Source: Plasmopara viticola
Lineage: Eukaryota > Oomycota > Peronosporomycetes > Peronosporales > Peronosporaceae
Reading direction: 5' to 3'
Length of the DNA: 64,000 bases
NCBI GenBank assembly: GCA_001695595.3
Contig: MBPM02000012.1
Span: forward strand, 930,001 to 994,000
The translations under genes and the position numbers were made by a program. This document shows, piece after piece, positions 19,866-33,660 of the stretch. How positions within the stretch are numbered: the stretch's first letter is position 1; every line of letters begins with the position of its first letter. Under the pieces are notes generated by a model. The model saw only the letters and a list, made by a program, of their open reading frames with translations, did no database searches and was not told the DNA's origin.

Positions 19866-22800
19866 TTTAAATATTATTTTGAAGGTAGTTATTTCGCTCA
19901 AAAACCTTTTCTTAAGGTTTGAAAATTTAAGCATGATGATGTACACAAACCTTTACTTATGTCGTCGCATTTGCATCCAATTCGAGGAGTCGTAGACCTT
20001 TGCGTACCAAAGTCAATTCTGCTATGAAAGATAAAGAAAGTGCCAGAAATTCCTTTTAGAATTAATCTTTCGCATCCGATGTTGTTATGCTTCTTTAAAG
20101 ATTGACGCCTAAAATTTCCATACTTGTCAATTGGTGTTTTTTTCTGCAAAAATAGTGATATTTATTGATATTGTACTGTTGGTATTCCTCCTAATTATTG
20201 ATGTATTTGAATAGGCCCTTACGCAACATCTTTGGATCGTTGTTTACAAAATGTCGCAAATCCTTGGTAAGGCTAGCAACTACAAATTCACTTTATGTTC
20301 GCGAAAACAGAGTCATCTGAAGTTGAGTCTGTGTGGGCTTTACAATTGCCATATAGCGATAAAGTGATCGATGTTCTGGCTAACACCCTTAAGAAAATAC
20401 TATGTATGCCGTAACTAAATGGCATGAACACCTGGGTTGATGGTAGTTAGTAGAGCTCCCAACACCCCAATCTCGCTCCTTGTGATTTAAAAGTCTTAAG
20501 CGCTCCGAATACCAATTTACGATTAGGACATATAGGACATATATACCTAAACTGAAGTGTAGACAGCACCATTCACGAAGTACTACAATCAAAATAACTT
20601 GCCTTGTTGAACGTCGGTGGTCTTGGCGGCAATCACATGCGACAACAGGATTTCTTGTGAAGACAGACGACGGCACGTGACTCGACTCCGACTTAGAACG
20701 CATTAATACGCTGATGACGGTACAGATGTGGAGAAGCGGAGAAGCGGAAGAAGTATTCTGGTGAAGGTCAAAACAAATAGGAAGGAGCACCAGGATGACT
20801 CTGTCCTACAGAAAGCGTCGTTGTCGTTGCAACTGAGGGCAAATGATGCGCCTTTTTTTATGCAGTGGATTTATACTTGTTGTGATTTTAGCGTAACGAA
20901 GTTATAAGTGTCGCTTAGAAGCTACTATGTAGAGTATTTGTAGATAAGTGTTTTAAGGTTAGCAAATTTACGCCGTGCAAAAAGATGTGGATGTTTGCGT
21001 TGAGTTCTTGTTCCTGCCGGAAGATGGGCATGCCAAAAAGAATGCATATGTTTGTCTTTGACTTGTGTGGTGCTCGGGTCTGCGGTTTGGCGTGCTTACG
21101 TCAACCGGTTTTCGAGGCGAAAGTCCTTGACAGGTTTAAATCGACCTGACTTTTGCTTGCTTTTGATCATGTCAGTACAAAACGACATGTAATTAGAGCA
21201 AAATACAGAATTATTCCGAATGATACTTGGTTTTTGGCTTTCTCTGAGCCTCACCACTGAATATTCCTACTGGATCCAATACAAGATTATCTAGGATCTG
21301 TTACTGGGTTGTTGATTATGTCAACTGCTACGTAGAGCTCATCTTGTACCCAAACCCTTGCACCTATTTGCGGCAAAATTTCCAAAGGTAAATGGCGCAT
21401 AATCACATAGTCGACTGCATTGCGACAAAGCACGTGTCGTATCGGTTTTTTAACAGCTGGCTGAGGCACCTACTTGACAACACCCTCAGTTGGCTTGACA
21501 GCAGTATCATATTTGAAACAGATGCTCTTTCTTACAGCCTTAAGCTACACCGCTTGCCATCGTTATTACGTTTGACGGCATGTAAGCAGTCGACACGAGG
21601 AGAATATTTTCTTTACAAATGAGCACATCCCCATATCTGTCTTCAAGTCGATAGCTTGATGAAAGAGGCTTAGTGCTTCGCAAATGATGATTGCTCATCG
21701 ACATGCTTTAATACGTTCGTGATGTAGGCACAACGAAAGGGCAACAAAAAAACAAAAAATTTCGTTGCAAATTATTCCCGCGAAATCTTTACTGGGTGTG
21801 GATGCTTCAGGTGTTTCTCCTGCTAATGCATTTACGACGAAGAATATAAATACTTGAGCCGAATGTGGATAATTTGCCAGCTTCTTTGACTTTATCAACA
21901 AGCCTCGCTTCTACAACAAGCGGTCTCTACATAGTCTGACGGTAAGATCATGCAGATTATGAACCAGATTTCAATATATAGCTTTAGCTCTGGATGGTAT
22001 GCATACACATCTACACTGCTCACAAGAAAATGCTCGATATCAACCACTGTTTACCAGCAGGCACATGCTAGTAAGATACTTATCAACATACAATAGTGAT
22101 TAAAAGGATATAACAGAATTTTAGTCGAGTTAAAGGCTCCAACAAGGCAAAAGTTTCTCCGCGTTTTTTGACAGCAACTTGTGTACAACAAGCATCAGCG
22201 GCAATGACTACGAGCAAGTACAGTTGGAACACTACTAAATGTTATTCAAGCGCCTATTGTTCTGGTAAAAAAACCAACGCAGTTTCTTTATTGAAGTCAT
22301 TCAGAATCAGCAATAACTCTTCGGAAGTTGCGATCCGGATATGTTCGCGAAGGACGTATTGCTATCTGATCTTCCGCGAAAGTTATTTCGTCCACGTCTA
22401 GATAGAAAAGCGGGACTGGTGCGTGCCTATACAACGAATCAGTTCTGCTTTTCTACTTAAACGTGGACAAAATGCTTCAGTGACTGATGAAGAGCTTGCT
22501 AATGCCATTGAATTCAAAGTTTAGCGCATGGCTGTATACAAGACAAGAGATAACTAGGCAAAGATATAATTGTGTATTTTCGGTACATTGCTGCAAGAAT
22601 AAAACATCTGAGTGGTTTATATTATTGTCAGCTAGATACTAAAGCTGCTTCTAAGGCCGTAATTCTAATGATCTTGGTGATCTTGATGATAGTATCCTGG
22701 TCAGCTGTGTAAAGTGCATTACCAGTCGCAAGGAAATATCGCCCGGAAGTCTTAATATGATAATGTATTATTGATCGACCGAAATGATGTAATGATATCA

Positions 22801-23671
22801 CAGTAATAGTAGCAAAACTAGCACTAAGTGGTTTCTACAAGCCCCAAAATTGACTTTCTGATAAGTAATTTTTCGATATCCCTCTTCACTAAAAAGTATC
22901 AGAAGCATTTACAAGTAATTATTAGGTACATTTGTTTATTGATTGAGAAATACGTCAGGACCAGACATGTACATGTAAAACAAAATGCAGTGTATGTATT
23001 AAGCCAATAACATCTCTGATTGGCAAAAGTCAATATCTTGACCGTAATGTTTTGAGATCGGGAAGGCAAGTCTCCATAAGACTTTCGATCTTGAACTTTG
23101 CCCAATTTATTGTAACTTACTCGTGATGAGCCGTAGCGTTTTTCGCACCAAGGTTTCCCAATGCATTGTATTTTTTTATCAAACTCGGATTAGTCCAAAC
23201 ATATAGATAAATAAATCTATGACTTTTTAATTTGAGTATGTTATAATTTATATTTGATGTAAATTCCATGATTGATATGTTACCCGCGGAGCACAAAAAA
23301 GCCAATATTATATAGGCAACATATTTGCATACGAGCTCAAAGGATTAAAAGGTATAGAATAGGGATGTAGCTACGAAGCTTAAAATTTTTCTGAGAAGAA
23401 AAGAAAACTCGATATTTCTCTTTTGTAATTAAGAGGTAGAAATCACCACTCAGGCAGCCTTGAGCTATAATATATAGTTTGCGTGACGTTCGCACTCTCC
23501 TTTTGAAAAGCTGGGTCAAAGGCTACCTGAGATGACTTCGTGTGAGGACGCTGTGTTATGGAAACAAATGAAGGGACAGATCAAGAGCAACGCTTCTTTC
23601 GACAAAATTTAAATCTCATGCACCCTTACCAAAAGACAAGGAGAATGAAAGCTTCATATATAAATTTAAGG
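19866..23671. other. gene desert, no supported gene
   Basis: AT-rich sequence with scattered short frames. The longest is a 133-codon minus-strand frame at 20389-20790 that shows no motif and hydrophobic, Cys-rich composition typical of chance frames. I see no promoter, RNA gene or intact element. Confidence 0.45.
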
Positions 23672-23754
23672 CCTCCGTTATCGGAGGGTCACACCGTAAG
23701 CAGGTTGAGTCAATGTTTGCCTAAGGGAAGTCGCGCCTTAGGTTCAACTCTTAC
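23672..23754. other. compact cluster of nested inverted repeats, candidate structured element
   Basis: Three perfect pairings lie close together. CCTCCG (23672-23677) pairs with CGGAGG (23682-23687) around a 4-nt loop. CCTAAGG (23720-23726) pairs with CCTTAGG (23736-23742) around a 9-nt loop. Enclosing the latter, GTTGA (23704-23708) pairs with TCAAC (23744-23748) and GTAAG (23696-23700) with CTTAC (23750-23754). CTTAC can alternatively pair with GTAAG at 23759-23763. The cluster lies inside a 124-codon plus-strand frame (23558-23932) of no known family. It could be a structured RNA, a transposon hairpin or coincidence. Confidence 0.35.
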
Positions 23755-23932
23755 GAGTGTAAGCAACGATGATGGGAGAGACCTTTCGAATTGTTTATCA
23801 AGAGATGTACAGGCCTTAAAAGGCTCGCTTCATTTAATCCTCAAGATGGGCGGCTCTATGTTCGATAAAATTCAGAGTAGTGGTGTTCGTGGGCTTGCCG
23901 ACGCGACTTTCGAGTACTGCACAATCAGCTAG

Positions 23933-26900
23933 TCTTACTGCAGCAAGTTGCGGCATACGATATGTGTCGATTCCAAGCGGATGCAACGAAGTACAACATT
24001 GAAAGGTTTGAAATTTTGCTGGTACCATGAGCATTCTCATACTTCAAAGACGCTATCTAAATAAACGGTCGGGGCTTCATAGTAGAGAAGGCCCAATTTT
24101 CCGTGGCGTGGCTGATACACACTATCTAAGCTCATTCGCAAGGGCTTGAAAGCTCGTCGAGAAGAAACAGGTCCGATAATTGTCTACAAAAGTAAACAAC
24201 TACATTTGAAGTTTATGTAGGCTCTGGCGCGTCGAAATATTTCGCGTGACGGCTATTGCAACCAAACAATAGTAGCTGACCTGTGCTTTTAATGAGAACA
24301 GCAGAAAGAGGTCGGTTTTATTTCGACTGGCTATTGGCGAGCTTTTGAGTGATTCGAAAGCTACGTTCAACTAAGCTGTATATTGTTGAGTTCTCGACAG
24401 CACGATTTAATTTCTTGTTCTTGACATGGACAAGAATGCTTTGACTCTGGGTTTGATGTGGCTTGGAAAGCTCGATCCCTGTATTGACTGCCAAAACATG
24501 AATTATTACTCCAGCTGTCCATTCTAGATAATAACAGAAGGGAATCAAGGTACTGATATGGGCAGGCGTAACTACGTTCATTTTTTTAATCTTCATCACT
24601 GGGAAATGGAAATCTGCTAGTAGCACCAGCTGTCGAAGACGCTGAAGCAAGAAAGTTTTGCGCGAGAATGCCAACTAAGAGTGAGGAAAATCTTGCTAGA
24701 AGATATTGAAAGCTTTCAACACTCAGTGGACCATAAGTGTGTGGGTGTAAAAAGGGAATGAGAATCTACAGAATCAGCTACTAGATGTCACAAACAACTC
24801 CGGAGTCGATAAAAAGTCATAGTCACAGGGGTTATACGAAATTATGCTGGCTGTTGTATCACGTCTATTTTTCTTAACGAAAGTCTTCATTCGAGACATC
24901 AGTGCAGCGGAACCTCGAAGAGAGCGAAGCTGGTAAGTTCTTGACTGGATTAACGCTCACAGATGTATCTAAAATGGTAGACGTAAAGACAGAAATTGGT
25001 CTTTTAAAATCAACCACACCCTCTGTTTTCGACTAAAATGTCTTGGATCAGCCTTATGGACAACATACGCTGTGCCTTGGATCAGAGTTCTCAAAAGATT
25101 TAAATATTTACTTACCGTCAAAACTTTCATTCGATCTATAGGAGATAAACACAAGATAGTTTGACCTTCTAAAATGGCACAAAGATCTACATCATCATGC
25201 AGTGGTCATTATCTTGAGAGCAGTGCGGGCTCACTGACGCATCCTTCGCTATACCTGCAAAACTTTGTATATAAAATAGTTGTGGTAGTCACCGGCTTTC
25301 TGTGTTCGGAATGTCGAGGAGAAATGGCAACTAGGTCATTCTCATAAGATGCTTAACGGTGTGACGGTATCTACACAAATGCCGAAAGAAATCACAGGTT
25401 TTTTTATTAACCACCTATCTGGCACAGAACATTGGAGTTCGTAAATGTATACTAAAAATCTGAATATGGAAGTCGGTTATGCTCTTTAGAGCAATGTGTA
25501 CATCTTATAGTATGCTATGATAGTGCTTAGATTTGACACAAAGCCATTCGTATGATCCAAAAATGCGAATTGTCTGATCAATCAGTTGTATTGACCGTCA
25601 AAGCTTTTCGCCTTAGCATACTTTGACAACATATTCGCCCATGATTGATCTACTGCTCTTAAGGTCCATATAGGACACTCAAGGCAAGTTTATACAGACA
25701 ACAAGAAAAAACTGTGCTGGATCTTTGAGGAAGGCTGATTAGTACAATTTACCAAACTGTCAACTAATGAAGTGAAGTTTGTTAGCCGTAGGAAATAATG
25801 CTAAACGACGACTTTTTACTTGTAATTTTTATTTGGAAAAAAGGCGAACATCGCAGCACTTTGTTATATGTATAATACCAGCCCGGCGCCATTCGCATTG
25901 CTAGCGGTAAGTGTTGGCTTTTTTTCAACCCTTTTCGCGCTCTTTCCAGTTCACATCAATAAGTCGTCACCATTGTCATGACGCTACGATGTTGTAGAAG
26001 TACGGTAAGTAAATCAGTTCACGCATGTGTGGATGATTATATGATACGCAATTTATCTTGCATTCTTAGATATATGACGGTGAACGATTCGTATTTAACA
26101 TTTCTTTGTTATCAAATTTTAAGAGTTTATTATCTGTAGTCGACTTCGCATCGTCTTGTACAGCAAAGAGCAATGCCATTAATGTCTTTGGTTTGTGTGC
26201 TAACACTTTTACCTAACTATGTATTGCAAACCATAAAAATTTGTATTCGGACATTTGCGGTTCGTGCACCAATCTTTTTTTATCGATTTTAAGCTGGCTA
26301 CACATTTAGCTTGTCTACTTTCTGTGTAATATAAGCAGTTGCTATCGTAATATAGCATTGCCTCTATTGTACTTTCTGACGAATGTGCATTGAAAAGCCA
26401 AATACTAACACTGTCTTGTATGAACAATGCCTTCAAGGTTAGAGACTCAATCGCATTTGCCCGCCACGTGGTTAAAGCCACTAGAAAAGTTGCTTGTTCA
26501 GCGTCGCTAGTGCCTGTGCGAAGACATCGATGCCTTTTATAATTTATAAAGCGTGGGAGTACCCAGAATCTTTACCAAACGAGCTGCGCACATAACAAGA
26601 ATCTTATAAAAGCAGCAAAGCAAGCGCTCAATGGGTTGTTACGCCCACTGTCAAGGATGCGCCCAGTCAACGGTCAAACGGGTACTCCAATTCAACGGCC
26701 TAGCAGAAAATCAAACGAGCTTTGCACGAATCCTGAAGCGCTTCGGCTAGAAGTAAGGGCGCTAAGTCAAACTATACGAAATTCGAGGCAGGATGAGGCA
26801 AGACCAGGCAAGGAAACAAACCAATGATTTTTAGTAGGTCGATCCCATCATCTTTTATCGATGACGATGAGATGCTTGCTACAGAGACGCAAGCAACATT

Positions 26901-27899
26901 ACAACATGAACTAGATCTGCTTCAAATATTAAAAAAAACTTGATTCAAGCTGATTTCAATAAATATTACAGCAGGAGAGGGCAAATTATCAAATGATAAA
27001 TCAATAGTAATTAATGCCTTGTTTCATAAAGAGCTTAGATGCCTTTACTTTCCAAACTATTTGACTATATGTCGATTGGTACAGACAATGGTATAGTATA
27101 TTCATGTATAATTCGTAGCGGACAGACTGTAATTTAGGATATACGCTTTTTTAAATTTAAGACATGATTTCTGATCAACAGTAAGATGCCATATAGTGTG
27201 CAGACTCGCGGTGATATCGCTCTTAGTTCCTTAATTTGCTTTTTAAAAGACCGATCTCACCATGCATTAGACTGGATGTAGAAAATCTTGTAACCGACGC
27301 CAGTAGCAATGTCTGACTAACAAATTGCGATCTAGTATTTTTAGGGTATCGTGCACACCATTGCAGCACAGAATCATATTCTGTTTTGCAATGGCTATTG
27401 CGAAAAGGGATTTTCTTATGCTAAATCATTGCAAAGTTTGTATTTGCTCCTTTCGAGGATGAGGATACAGCTCAAAAGTCATTAAACAAACATGAGGGGC
27501 TGCTACAACATAATCGTAGCGACATCAAAGTCGAGTACGTTTGTAGTACACTTGCTTAGTAAATATCTCAGCATGAATATATATATGGACGATGTCACCA
27601 AATTGGTGAGCAATGGATTTGTGAAAATTTATTTACTATCAGAATTGCGCCTTAGCCATCCAAACTCTAATTACATTGTTGAAAAAAGATAAATCCTGGC
27701 AATTATACCAAAAGCCTGTTATCCCCGGAGTATCTATTATCCATTGAGAAATGGTGCGCGTTTCTGCCGCTCGATGCAGCCATGTCACATAAAGCATGTG
27801 AAAGTCTCAAACAGAGCATACAAGCTTGAGAGATTGACAGTTTTGTTTTTGGATTGCACAGGAGTATAACGATGTAAAGGATGGTATATCTCTCCAGTT
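23933..27899. other. gene desert, no supported gene
   Basis: AT-rich sequence with frames of 60-118 codons that lack recognisable motifs (for example 24318-24674 minus). A GC-richer patch near 26620-26830 contains a 63-codon plus-strand frame. It is probably decayed element sequence. Confidence 0.4.
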
Positions 27900-30340
27900 G
27901 TCTAGAAGCGTTGCCGCTAATTCCTTCGACATGACGCCATCGTAGTCAATGCAAGCTGTTTAGCCATTTCAAATGTCTAGATGTGTAAGCTGACTGCGTA
28001 ATCTACGTTAACGACATCAAGGATATGTGCAATTGTCTGATCAATTCGCCAAAATTCGCTGTGAACGAGATTTAAAAGCACCGAATCGGTCAATAATTTT
28101 CAAATATTAAAAATTTTCGAGAGCTGCCATATTCTTGTAGAGCTACGGCACCAATAGTCCGAACTCCAACGTGATTGCCAAAAAGTGATGTACTCAAACC
28201 ATCAAACCGATGGTGCGTGTATTGCAGCGCTTGGCATATCTCGTGAATATCTTTGCTATAATTTAATCAAAGCGACAACGATATTGAGTAGGCTTATGCA
28301 ATACTTTACTTGGAGAGCAGATCTTTCAGCAAAAACCACCATGAATGGATGTACAACAGCATCAAGTTTGAAAACAAAAGTGAATGACCGTGAAGCTTTT
28401 AAAGGTTCGTAAGAATTGTCATGTTACTAACAATGCGCCACCTGGATACTAGGCTACAACCTCATCGATGAAAGAGAATGAATTTAACTAATAGACCGGT
28501 GGTGCGTATTTTGCACCGCTGGACTCCTTCTTGTCATACACAGCAATTTAGACATTGAAACAAAAAGTCACCAAACAATTTCCGACGGCTCAAAAACTTA
28601 TCTCTAAAGTACAAGCCATAACATGAAACATTTGTCATTCCATTTCTTGACCTGCTGAAAATTTGCTAATGGCTTTAGTCGACATTTCGCCGTCGTCGAT
28701 AACATAGTTGCTATCAACTTACAAGTATGTTCTTTATGTGCAGCAGCTTTCTCAATGTAAGTTCAATGAAATAATTTCTCATTAACAACATAAAAGCAGA
28801 GTAGGCTTATTATATACAAGTTTGACATGCTTATCAGCAAGGCTCACCGCCCATGAATGCACAATAGCACCGATTAGGTCAACAAAAATGATTTATTAAA
28901 TAGTGATTTGACGATTTTTGGGAGCTGCCATCTTTTCAAATCTTTGCTGAAGGAATGGAACCCCAGTCTCATCGTGGAAAGACTTCAACACTAGTCGTTA
29001 AACCAATGATACGTGTTTTGGAGAGCTTACTGCATTCGTGTCATACAAACCATTTTTGAACTTTAAAACAGTAATCAGCACACAAGGTGCTAGCAAGCTA
29101 ATTGTTGTTTGAAATGCAGATATATACAGGATGATCCATCTCTTAAATCGCAGAAAAGTTTGCTACTTTTTGCTCAAATTGAAGTTTTCATTGTCATTGC
29201 AGGTGATAAAAAATCAGTGTACTCATCGACGCTGCAGCTATCTGTATGTATTAGTTATTTGTTATAACCTAACTACAGCATGCGTAAGTTCAAGTTACTC
29301 TTCCAGGTAAATCCTCCAACAAAAATCGCCATTAATAAATAAAACATAGCACCGAATTGAAAAACAATAGAAGAGGGTTGTAAAGCTTATTAAAGTTTGT
29401 AAGAGTTCTCATGCTGTTGGCAATGCGCCACCGGAATATTAGGCTTTAGATTTATTGCAATCCGAGATTAATTTTCACAACTAGACCAACAAAGCGTTTT
29501 GCTCCACTTGGCTCATTCATGGCATATACAGCACACGAGACAGTACAACAAAAAGTCATCTCACAAATCTGGATGGCTAGCGAATTTGTTAATAAGGAAT
29601 ACGCAGTAGCACGATATATATGATTTATACTAAAAAAAAAAGAGGGGTTTGATATCAACTTCGATTGCCTTGATGCCATCTTCGACATCGCAACTACTTT
29701 GAATTTTATCGCTACACGCTTTAACTGCTGCAGCTATTTGAATGCGTAGGTTGACTGCTGTCATCTCAACCTAGCAAAATAAAGGCAGGGTAACTCTTGC
29801 TGTGCTTGTTCGATAGATTCCTCAGCAAGAGCCACCGCAGATGGATGCACAAAAGCACCGGATTGGTCAACAATAGAGGACCATTAGTGCGTGTTTCGCA
29901 CTGCTTGACACAATTATGCCATAGACAGCATGTTAAATTCCGAAACAAACAGCCAGTATACCTACCTACAAGGCTAACAAATTCAACTCTAGCTTACTAC
30001 GCATTATCACGATATATGGCGGTTTTTTTAGACGATTAATAGGTTAAGCTGCCAGTTTCGTTCCACGCAACGCCATCGTCATTATCGCAGCTGATTTCTT
30101 CTTATCGCTGTGACATTCAAGTCTCGCAGGCTTGTGTGTGCATAAATTGACTGCTATGATCTGAGCTTAGCGACATTTAGGTTTAGTAATCTCGTGATAT
30201 GTAGTTAATCACCCAAATTAGATGTAAAATTGCACCAAATTATTCTACAATCAAAGATACTTATGCATTCCTGTTTGGGTTGAATACGGTTGTTACAACT
30301 ACGAGATCTAAATTGTCGTTATTAAGTCTTATGTGGGTCG
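27900..30340. repeat. degenerate tandem array of ~500-bp units
   Basis: Related blocks recur in the same order. A block like ATGGATGCACAA-n-AGCACCG occurs near 28340, 28852, 29335 and 29840. A block like GTGCGTGTTTTGC followed by a GTCATATACAGCA-like string occurs near 28210, 28500, 29005, 29490 and 29885. CATGCTG-n-AATGCGCCACC occurs near 28423 and 29412. CGCCATCGTC-like blocks occur near 27933, 28690, 29665 and 30073. Typical spacing is 480-510 bp. Units are strongly diverged and carry no clear ORF. It is a decayed satellite or a multiply duplicated element. Confidence 0.55.
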
Positions 30341-33090
30341 GTAAGAGTTTTCATGTGTCGTCTCATGTTTGTAATTACTGAAGACTAATTATTGACAAAC
30401 AAGTAGCCAGGATATGCAGAAATCCGGGTGTATTATAGGAGAAGGATACACTTCGAGATAATAGCAGTTAATGTCTGAGAGCCATCAAGTTGGCGATACC
30501 AAGACGAGAATACAAAAATGCTTTTACTGTATATGATCGTACAATATGCTCCAAGCAACAAATCATTCTATATTTACCAACTCTACCCCGCTCACCGCTT
30601 AAGCTCAGTCGACAGCAGACCCCATGAGATGCTTCATCCGCTACACTGTTACGTAGTAGCACTTGTCGTTTTGAGATAAAGAATCCAAGGCAAGGGTGCT
30701 CGTGGCCGCGTAGTGAAAGTGAGTCATTTTGTGTTGCTCGATGCGACCTTTAAGTGTTGACTACTGATATACGAAGATTAGTCTTCTCAGCTCGTACGTA
30801 ACGTGTAGTGGTAGGTCGTGTAGTCCATTTGCACGCTAATGTGGTAATAAAAATATCTTGGCCTTTTTCAGTTAAGCTGTGTTTAAGTGTCGCAAAATCA
30901 TTGTTCTGTTGTCAATCTACCCACTTGTCTTTGCTTGATCTTCATGATTTGCTGTTGTTTCGTTTGGCCTCGTTGTATGTGAACACAAAAGACTTGAGAG
31001 CTTAAGGATCCATTTATAAATACCACTTGATTTTTGACAGACCGTAATGTGGACCTAGAGAAAGCTTTTAATCGACTCGTGCTTAAAAACGGTATAACAG
31101 CTAAAACTCGTTGAACTGATTTAAGACGAGTTCTTAATTGTAAAGACTCAGACATCAAAAAAATTGGCTCACTACATTACTGGAAACCTTTAGCGCCGTA
31201 TTACCAGCGGCAAAAGCTTTTGAGGGGTTTATTCTACCACTTCTTTCATCCGTGCCAAAGCGTAGGCTATAAAGCGAGATTATATCAGCTTTGGTTTAAC
31301 GTTAAAATGAGGTTCTAATAGATCGCTGAGAGGTTCAGCAAGCATGGAGGCCGTACGACCGAGCGCCCATCTCTAATATCAGGGCCGCAACAACAAAGCA
31401 GAATAAGCACCGACCCTGCAAGATGAGGCAAGCGCCATTAGACAAGCGAACTCAATTGTCCTGGCTTATATATGAAGCGCTTCTGGAGATATTGTTAAGC
31501 AAGTGAAAATGTCAGAATCACAAAGTCTAAATGCAAGCTCGGGTGCAATGCCTGAGTGCAAGCCCAAATAAGATAAATTAAAGATTTTTTCGTACAAGAG
31601 CAAGTTGAAAAAGAAGGATCCCTTTGTTGTATAAATAAAGGTTTGGCGAAGATATCAAATTATTGGTCCTCGCAACAGACAACAGCTCTACGCCAATGAG
31701 CGCCACTTGGTGGCAGCAGAAACGTTAGACTTTGCGACGCTTGCCTCTAGCAATTTAGGCAAGTCCATGCCGATTATGTACCGTGCCTTTGCAGCCGATC
31801 GCGGGCGCATGAATGACAAAAAACAAATATTTAACAAAAATTAGCTACACACGCGCTTCAGGCCCAAAAAATCGAGTATGATCTTCGAGCGCGGATGTTT
31901 CTCCTGAGGCATAAAAAAGTATCCACGAGTACGGCTTTAGCTATAAGGACTCGAAATTGAGTTGGAGATCAGTGATATTTCCAGAAGGGACCATGGAGAT
32001 ATTTCAGGAAAGAAACATCAAGTATCTCCAGACGGCATTAAACTCCCAGTTGTCCCATCCCTTGGTTTAACTACCTCGTGTATAGGCTAAGTCGCTCAAA
32101 TAGGTCAATTATCTTTCAATCGTGCAAACAAGTCATTCTTTCGAAAAAAAGATTAAAACGGTTCAAGAAAAGGATAGAAAATGACGACGACTTGACCAAT
32201 GAGCAACTTGCAACTATTGTCGCTTTATCGGCCATTTAAACTCGCAAAGCACCAGTTTTAATCTAAGAAAGAAAAAAGAAGCACCATATGCTATCGTCAA
32301 AGCTGAAGCTTGATCGTATAAGGCCATAGGTCAATAGAGACTTGTCATCATTTCTATAAATTATAGATGCATTTTTTACGATATATCCAAAAACTCGATG
32401 AAATGACGTGAGCTCAAAGTGGTCAAAAGTGGTATAAATCAAGTCAATTTTGGCTACGATCAGGGCTTCGACGATCTATGTACATAAAATTGCAGATATC
32501 TGATTTTCCTGAAGGATCAAAATTATTCCAGCTCAAGCTTGTTACATAGAAGAACAATGCTATCTACAACCTGATGTGGCTTCACGAGTAGACTCATATA
32601 TCGCCACAAGTATGAAACGCATGAGCAGATGGATTGACTAACCGTGGTAACTCGCACAAGTATGAGTCGCAAGAAAATTTATTGCTTAACGACGAGGTTA
32701 ACGAGGTTGTCAAGGAATGACGCAGATGATTTCTTTTCAGCATTTCCAAAAAGAGCTGCGTCACGACAAATGTCATATCTTTATCGTCATCGAATCGCCA
32801 TATTTTAAAAGGTGAAGTGTTTAATGAAACTAGAACAAAAACATCTTAAGGAAAATTTAGCGTTGCTACGTAAATATGCAGCACATTTTTGGCGCAAATA
32901 TTTCAGGTGAGACATCTCCAGCAAGAAGGGGAAATCAATTTCAGCCTGAACCATGCTTGTATTTGATAACAAATGGCACCGTAGTTCTTAAAAGCTCAAC
33001 ACCACTTCAAAAATAGGCAAGGAAATGGTTTAGGCAGGCATTTTTTGACTAGGTACGTCTGGCCTTTTGCAAATATTGGTCTGCGTCAAG
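30341..33090. other. gene desert, no supported gene
   Basis: AT-rich sequence with short frames only. Around 31680-31930 broken plus-strand translations look vaguely protein-like, but I could not assign them. No intact gene or RNA is visible. Confidence 0.4.
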
Positions 33091-33094
33091 CGCG

Positions 33095-33660
33095 TTGTGC
33101 ACGACTATCGTCATGTGCATTGTGTATAATCGATGCCGCATGAAGCTATGTCCAATAATCAATAGTATATGTGCATGGACCTACTCCGCTTTTAGGACTT
33201 CAAATGGTCTATGTGAGTACCTCTTGGCCCATATGGAACATAGCGGAAAATCTTTTAAACTAAAAAATATGCCGAAAATTTATTTGCGTATACACGCAAA
33301 ATGAAGATGTCGCAGACCACGCAGCGGCTTTAAACTGTGTGCTGAATCACCGTAAAGAAGAGCAACTATACGTAAAGTTATCCAAGTGCCATCGTATACT
33401 AATTGAAATTGCATCTAGCAGACTTTGTCAGGGCGACAAAAAGCATATATATGATCCCAGACGAGGTAAATATTGTCGCAGAAGGGTAAGCTTCGAATAC
33501 AGAAAAAATGAAGGGCTTATAAGGCACTACCGTCGCAAAGATTTCGAGCGATTTGCAAAACCACTCCGCGATAGTATCAAGCGAAATATCTTTCGAGAAG
33601 CGGTTGAGCTCTTTGATAATCATCACGCTGCTTCACTGAATTCGAACGTCGCTTGTTAAT
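33095..33660 (+). pseudogene. Ty3/gypsy reverse transcriptase relic
   Basis: The plus-strand frame reads VYTQNEDVADHAAALNCVL, then NHRKEEQLYVKLSKCH. This is the gypsy RT pattern S-x-EEHxxHLxxVLxxLRxExLYxKLSKC. Further on, IYDPRR is in the place of the D-PxKV stretch, and HYRRKDFERFAKPLRD matches the conserved GYYRRFIxxFAxIAxPLxxL block. Frameshifts and missing upstream catalytic YxDD make it dead. The 106-codon frame at 33339-33659 is the best-preserved piece. No LTRs were found. Confidence 0.65.

Noticed and set aside
20389..20790. 133-codon minus-strand frame
   Set aside because: No motif, odd hydrophobic and Cys-rich composition, isolated in the desert. Consistent with chance.
23558..23932. 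124-codon plus-strand frame as a gene
   Set aside because: No recognisable domain, and it contains the stem-loop cluster. A non-coding structured patch explains it equally well.
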